A DNA stretch of 22,682 nt from Cymbomonas tetramitiformis. Its lineage: Eukaryota; Chlorophyta; Pyramimonadophyceae; Pyramimonadales; Pyramimonadaceae. Where the stretch lies: positions 1 through 22,682 of the forward strand of contig LGRX02012526.1 of NCBI GenBank assembly GCA_001247695.2. Reading direction: 5' to 3'. The notes beneath the pieces were generated by a model, which worked only from the letters and a program-made list of their open reading frames with translations, was not told the origin of the DNA and made no database searches. Positions within the stretch are counted from its first letter, which is position 1. Every line of letters starts with the position of its first letter. Shown in pieces: positions 18,721 to 22,682 of the stretch. The translations under genes and the position numbers were made by a program.

Positions 18721-18946
18721 TGAGGTAAACACGGCATAAGCACGTATGCGTTGACTGCAAGATGTAGTTGGATGCGATATCATAAACGCAAAAGATTGTG
18801 TAACCATCCATATTCGTGGCGTTCATTCCAGCACGACTCACCCTTCGAGGGAACGTCGCTGCTTGGAGGCAGGATGGCGAACTGGAAGCAGCGTTTACAT
18901 CATTCTTAAGAAGTTACAAGCGAATCGGTCCCATAATCCTTCTAAT

Positions 18947-19216
18947 ATGCAAGTGCCTCCAAACTGTTTTAACTGCTTGGCGCTGCACAACAACGCCTCC
19001 CCACGCCAGTACCATACTCTGCTTACGTTAGCCTTTTACCATATCGATATGGGACCAGCAACGGAATTGGAAAGCAATCAAAACTGGTCAGAACAGGCTG
19101 AAATTTTGTATGCTCGAAGGGAAAAGTACGTAGTTATTAGCGGTGCTTCGTTTAAACGGAATGCACTGGAATGCGCAGTAGTTACGATGAAATTTTTCAT
19201 GAGGTCAAACGAGTGA
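18947..19216 (+). CDS. Doubtful small ORF (89 aa)
   Basis: The frame runs from ATG 18947 to the TGA at 19214-19216 and contains NCFNCLALHNN and a helix-rich C-terminal half. There is no recognised domain and no repeat origin is evident. It is divergent from the coiled-coil gene on the minus strand. It could be an exon or chance. Confidence 0.2.
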   Translation: MQVPPNCFNCLALHNNASPRQYHTLLTLAFYHIDMGPATELESNQNWSEQAEILYARREKYVVISGASFKRNALECAVVTMKFFMRSNE

Positions 19217-19458
19217 AAAGTGAGAAATACACTCGGAATTGCGGATTGTGGTCTGAAGAGAGGCTGTCCAAGCCCACGCACCTTAACAATACACATATAT
19301 TCGAGTAAAATCAACAATATATCATGAATACCGACGTAGAATACCGCATTCTAACTCTGCAGAGCATAAAACCGCAGAAGAATAAACCTAAAACTGGGAT
19401 CTGCGAACGACAAAAAGTCTGCGCAAGGTCTTGATTCACCAAAAAAAATCAGATTTAA

Positions 19459-19531
19459 TTACAAATCGTCTGGGAAAATGACCGCCGGCTTGTATACACT
19501 GCCTGTCTTGACAATGCGCACGTTGGCGAAC
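19459..19531 (-). pseudogene. C-terminal segment of an interrupted minus-strand gene
   Basis: The minus-strand frame reads FANVRIVKTGSVYKPAVIFP and ends at the TAA 19461-19459. The codons for FANVRIV lie in a 22-bp direct repeat whose other copy (19989-20010) ends the upstream segment of the same frame. Read as one gene, the two parts were contiguous before the 457-bp insertion. Removal of the insertion as an intron is not excluded. Confidence 0.4.
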
Positions 19532-20010
19532 TGATTTTCACCGGTTGATTTTCGTTCATCAACAAATGCCCGCGTGGGCGAGTGGATTAAGCGGGGGTGG
19601 TGGGGTGCGGTTAGTGTGGTGTGCGGCAGGTACCTGGATCGAAGCCACAAGTGGAGCGCGATGGAGCAGTGGTGGCGAAGCGGAACAGGCGCCTCGGTGG
19701 CGCCCCCGGAGAGCTGGGGGTTCGCCGGGGCGCAGGCGAGGCAGGGGAGCTGATCTGGGACACATCATTAGCATTTATGCTCCCGAGGATATTTTTTATA
19801 TAATTATTTTGAATATTATTCATATAAATATTTTAAAATATTTCTGAATATTTCTGAATATCTTTATATTTTTATATTTTACTTTTTCATGTATAAATTT
19901 AAATAAGCGGCGTCTTGACAAGAACCCTTGTCCGCAGACGTGTCATCCGATGTGGACCAACCAAAGTACTCCATTTTTAGCAACGCAAGACAATGCGCAC
20001 GTTGGCGAAC
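19510..20010. repeat. 22-bp direct repeats flanking a 457-bp insert
   Basis: The same 22-bp sequence (starting gacaatgcgcacg, ending ttggcgaac) occurs at 19510-19531 and 19989-20010, with no mismatch. The copies bracket unrelated sequence and preserve a reading frame on the minus strand, as expected for a target-site duplication. Length is at the long end for retroposons. Confidence 0.8.
19532..19988 (+). mobile_element. Putative tRNA-derived SINE-like insertion
   Basis: Between the 22-bp repeats lies a GC-rich head with an A-box-like word (tgggcgagtgg, about 19574-19584) and a B-box-like word (ggatcgaagcc, about 19637-19647). An unrelated GC-rich body follows, then an AT-rich tail (19790-19905). 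Pol III box order and spacing fit a tRNA-derived SINE. Against this, the tRNA-like part starts about 35 bp inside the insert and its acceptor and T stems pair poorly. A non-autonomous DNA element is an alternative. Confidence 0.4.
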
Positions 20011-20164
20011 GTGATTCGACGGCGTTGCCACGCGTGCATCGCGGGCAGTGCGAGAGTGTCACGCTTGGCTTGAACAGACCCTCGCCTGGCGCAGACTTCT
20101 TGTAGTTCGAGCAAGGCTTTCTTGATAGTGTGGTTGCATGGGTGCGGAAGTCCTTTTATCCAAT
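19989..20164 (-). pseudogene. Upstream segment of the interrupted minus-strand gene
   Basis: The minus-strand frame, from an acceptor-like GTTTCGACAG at about 20165, encodes a helical, basic segment (HTIKKALLELQEVCARR; AWQRRRITFANVRIV). It then runs into the insert and stops four codons later. It is in the same frame as the segment at 19459-19531. No domain is recognised and upstream exons are not identified. Confidence 0.35.
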
Positions 20165-20569
20165 TCTGTCGAAACAAACACCTTTATGATGTTTGGGCAT
20201 ACAGGGACTATCAAAAATACACTATCCATTTTTTGGCGGTCATCATGCGCCCACAAATTCGCAATACCCCGGGCACTGCCACCCTCGGTATTATTACTCG
20301 GGTGATTTTCCCGGTATTAGCAGCCCCAAAATATTTTACCCGCCAAAATGCCATGCTCAGCTGCGTGGCGGGAGCTCATCCAGCTTTGCGTTGTAGGCTC
20401 GGCATAGAAATCGAGCCCAGCATCTTCAGGCGACCATGAGCGCACAGTGGATAGACCGAAGGTAGGAAGTGGTCAACAGTCGTGAGGAGAGGACGAGGGA
20501 ACGGTGATGCATGCGATGAGAGATGCTGAGGAGAGGAGGCGTCAGATATGGGCCCCCGCAGATCGAAAG
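20165..20569. other. Non-coding or unrecognised sequence
   Basis: I see no gene, clear repeat or splice pattern here. Long frames on the minus strand from 20376 onward reflect the composition of the repeats that follow. Confidence 0.4.
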
Positions 20570-21690
20570 GTTGATGCCAATTGCCCCTTGCCTTGTCCAA
20601 ATACCGACCCAAAATGATATAGAAGAGAAGGAGGAAATAAGCATCATTCATCTGGAGGGCACGGGGGATCGGGGGGTGCGCCGCTCGACGATGAAGCAGA
20701 AAGAGATCGAGCGGCGTAGGATGCAGTCCACCGCCGTAGTAGATCGAACGGTGGATCTGAGTTGCCCAAAACCGACCCAAAATAATATAATAAGGAGAGA
20801 AGGTAGGAAATGGGCAACCTCCGGAGAGCGGTGCTGTGATGTGCAATATATGGAAAGCGATGAGGAGGCGTCGGATGCGGTTCAAGGCGGATCGAACGGT
20901 GGATGTGAGTTGCCCAAAACCGACCCAAAATAATATAAGGAGAGAAGGTAGGAAATGGACAACATCTAAACAAGGGAGTGAGGGGATGAGGGAGAGAGCC
21001 TAGGGCGCGTACCTACCCCTCCTTATATCCGCTTGTGCCCGTGGCTATGCGTCTCCCTTTCTTTTGTTCGTGCGAATGCCATCTTTCCGAGTTTGTCCGC
21101 CTCTCATCCCCTCCGCCGACTTGTTGCCCATTTCATACCCCTTGTTCGATACGTATGACCCGTACCGGCCACGAACTCGTTTCTCTGCCTTCAGATCCGA
21201 CTGCACCGACGTCGGCAGCAGGGCATCGGGGCGGGAGGGCACGGGGTCGATATGCGTAATCGTGCGAGGGTTCAGAAAATAAATCGATAATCCAGCCCAT
21301 TCCGGTTGTGTGTTGTTCCTTCCACTCATTATTAATGATTTGAAGGCGACTCTGCTCCTGTGTGCGAGAACATCCGGTACCGACCAAAAGAAGACTATAG
21401 GAGCGAAGGTTGGGAATGCGCAACATTCACACTGAGGCAGGGTACGAGGGAGCGGGGGGGCGCCACGCAACAAACATGAAGTGATCGAGCAGCGTCGGAT
21501 GCGGTTCGAGCCGGATCGAACGGTGGATGTGAGTTGCCCAAAACCGACCCAAAATGATATAAGGAGAGAAGGTAGGAAATGGACAACATCTAAACGAGGG
21601 AGTGAGCGGGGATGAGGGAGAGAAACTCAGGCGTACCTACTCCCCTATATCCGCTTGTGCCCGTGGCTATGCGTCTCCTTCTTCTGGTCT
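20570..21690 (+). repeat. Direct repeats with gttgcccaaaaccgacccaa core
   Basis: A unit containing ggatcgaacggtggatgtga, the core gttgcccaaaaccgacccaa, and an aa(t)ataaggagagaaggtagg segment occurs at about 20740-20820, 20888-21060 and 21507-21685. The last two share about 180 bp that is nearly identical, including an atatccgcttgtgcccgtgg end. Two more diverged copies lie at about 20590-20640 and 21370-21430. All are on the same strand. The segment atataaggag resembles a TATA box, so these could be dispersed promoters or a short mobile element. No coding call is made. Confidence 0.85.
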
Positions 21691-21694
21691 CTAC

Positions 21695-22310
21695 AAATTT
21701 AGGAATCGTAGGTAGGGCCATGTTTGCCTTGTATCTACCTTGTAACCGATGGCCAGGAAACCACGACCAGACATGGCCATGTTTATCGGCTTTTCGCCGG
21801 CGCAACACAACCCAAGTAAGGCCATGTTTGTCGTGGTTTTTGGCCTTATTACCTTACTTACCTTGTACCTACCCAATGTCTAACGCACCATACGTACGTA
21901 CGTGAATGCATGAATCACTTAGACATTGCAGATACAAGGTAAGTATGGCCATGTTTTATACATAAACAAGGTAAGTAGGGCCCTACCTATCATATATCTG
22001 TACCAAGCACAAGTGGTAGTATGGCCATGTTTATACATAAACATGGTAAGTAGGGCCCTACCTATCATGTATCTATATCCAAGTACAAGGTAAGTATGGC
22101 CATGTTTACATAAACAAGGTAAGTTTGGCCTTACCTATCATGTGTTTATTCTCAAGTAATGATCGTAAACATGGCCATGTTTATACATAAACAAGGGTAA
22201 GTATGGCCTAATTTATCATGTGTTTATTCTCAAGTACCGATCAAACATGGCTTATGTATATATCTACTGGTGTATCGAATACGATGTAAACATGGCCATA
22301 TCTACCTAGA
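21695..22310. repeat. Degenerate 75-bp repeat array with atggccatgttt
   Basis: The word atggccatgttt recurs at 21945, 22021, 22096 and 22171, so the period is about 75-76 bp. Looser copies lie at about 21718 and 21775 and near 22293. Units also carry ggtaagta, ataaaca and gggccctacc words, the last in mirror relation to ggtaagtaggg, giving local inverted repeats. No gene is apparent. Confidence 0.85.
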
Positions 22311-22390
22311 TATTCGGTCTTTCAACGAATAACAAACACATATTAATGATATGCTTTAACACACACATATTGGATATGCTATGCATGCGT

Positions 22391-22444
22391 TGCATACTAA
22401 GTTTCAATATGTTGCATGCACAACATATTGAAACTTAGTATGCA
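22391..22444. repeat. Perfect palindrome, 24-bp arms, 6-bp loop
   Basis: Arms at 22391-22414 and 22421-22444 are exact reverse complements, with loop catgca. The structure could extrude as a hairpin or represent a fold-back element. Flanking sequence is AT-rich, and the remaining stretch to 22682 holds nothing I can identify. Confidence 0.95.
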
Positions 22445-22682
22445 TACCGCAAGTTGGGATGCACTATACTTCCTAGTTGATGCTTTCGTGCGTTGAAAAG
22501 TATGCATGTGATGTGTGAAAATGCGACAAGGCAATAGCAATTGCTATTCGAAACTATTTTTTACTCGCTACGTAACTACATGCCCAATACGATAGGACAC
22601 ACGAATGCAAACAAGCATGGGTTCTAACGCACAAATGAATACATTATGCAATACAGTTAATACAAACCAATATCGCGTAAGT

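Noticed and set aside
19567..19650. Functional tRNA gene
   Set aside because: A- and B-box-like words are present, but acceptor and T stems do not pair well and no anticodon arm can be drawn with confidence. Treated as a SINE-like head only.
20376..21473. Long open frames on the minus strand
   Set aside because: They cross several copies of the dispersed direct repeat and have no splice or domain evidence.

Overview
This is a nuclear-type eukaryotic window. The genes contain short spliceosomal introns (75 to about 200 nt, GT..AG) whose removal joins reading frames in phase. Coding GC is high, and TGTAA tracts, the usual polyadenylation signal of green algae, lie downstream of two genes (about 1126-1140 and 13693). 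Together with abundant simple and dispersed repeats this suggests a microalga, perhaps a prasinophyte or other chlorophyte. The assignment is an inference and no species is claimed.

The left, GC-rich part (1 to about 13.6 kb) carries genes on the plus strand only. After a 56-bp tandem repeat and a cluster of dispersed repeat units come four units. (a) The 3' exon of a small acidic-tailed protein (690-1094). (b) A large three-exon gene (1534-5324) that fuses a 2-oxoglutarate/Fe(II) oxygenase-like domain, a CW-type zinc-finger-like module, three Pro/Thr/Ala-rich 52-residue repeats and a C-terminal OTU-type cysteine protease domain. (c) An unrecognised, probably nuclear protein with an 87-bp/29-aa minisatellite (5884-8492). 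(d) A multi-exon gene (9055-13574) whose C-terminal half resembles Tnp2 (CACTA/EnSpm)-type DDE transposases and whose N-terminal exon carries a duplicated domain of about 55 residues. A conserved element of about 140 bp lies shortly upstream of the first three units.

The transposase-like gene is followed by a dense two-orientation array of TTTACC/GGTAAA words (13.79-14.11 kb), which looks like a subterminal transposase-binding array. The working hypothesis is that 1 to about 14.1 kb is most of a very large DNA transposon. Its cargo would be a possible chromatin or nucleic-acid modifying oxygenase, a deubiquitinase-like protease and an unknown protein. The left terminus lies outside the window or is not recognisable.

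The right, more AT-rich part contains a small two-exon basic/acidic protein gene (14156-14530), about 1.3 kb of hairpin-forming TTTCCATA../..TATGGAAA repeats, and a minus-strand coiled-coil protein gene (15923 to about 18418, one clear intron). A minus-strand coding segment is interrupted by a 457-bp insertion flanked by 22-bp direct repeats and containing a tRNA-like head (19532-19988). Beyond it are 90-180-bp dispersed direct repeats (20.57-21.69 kb), a 75-bp degenerate tandem array (21.7-22.3 kb) and a perfect 24-bp-arm palindrome (22391-22444). Much of the right part is repeat DNA with no convincing gene.
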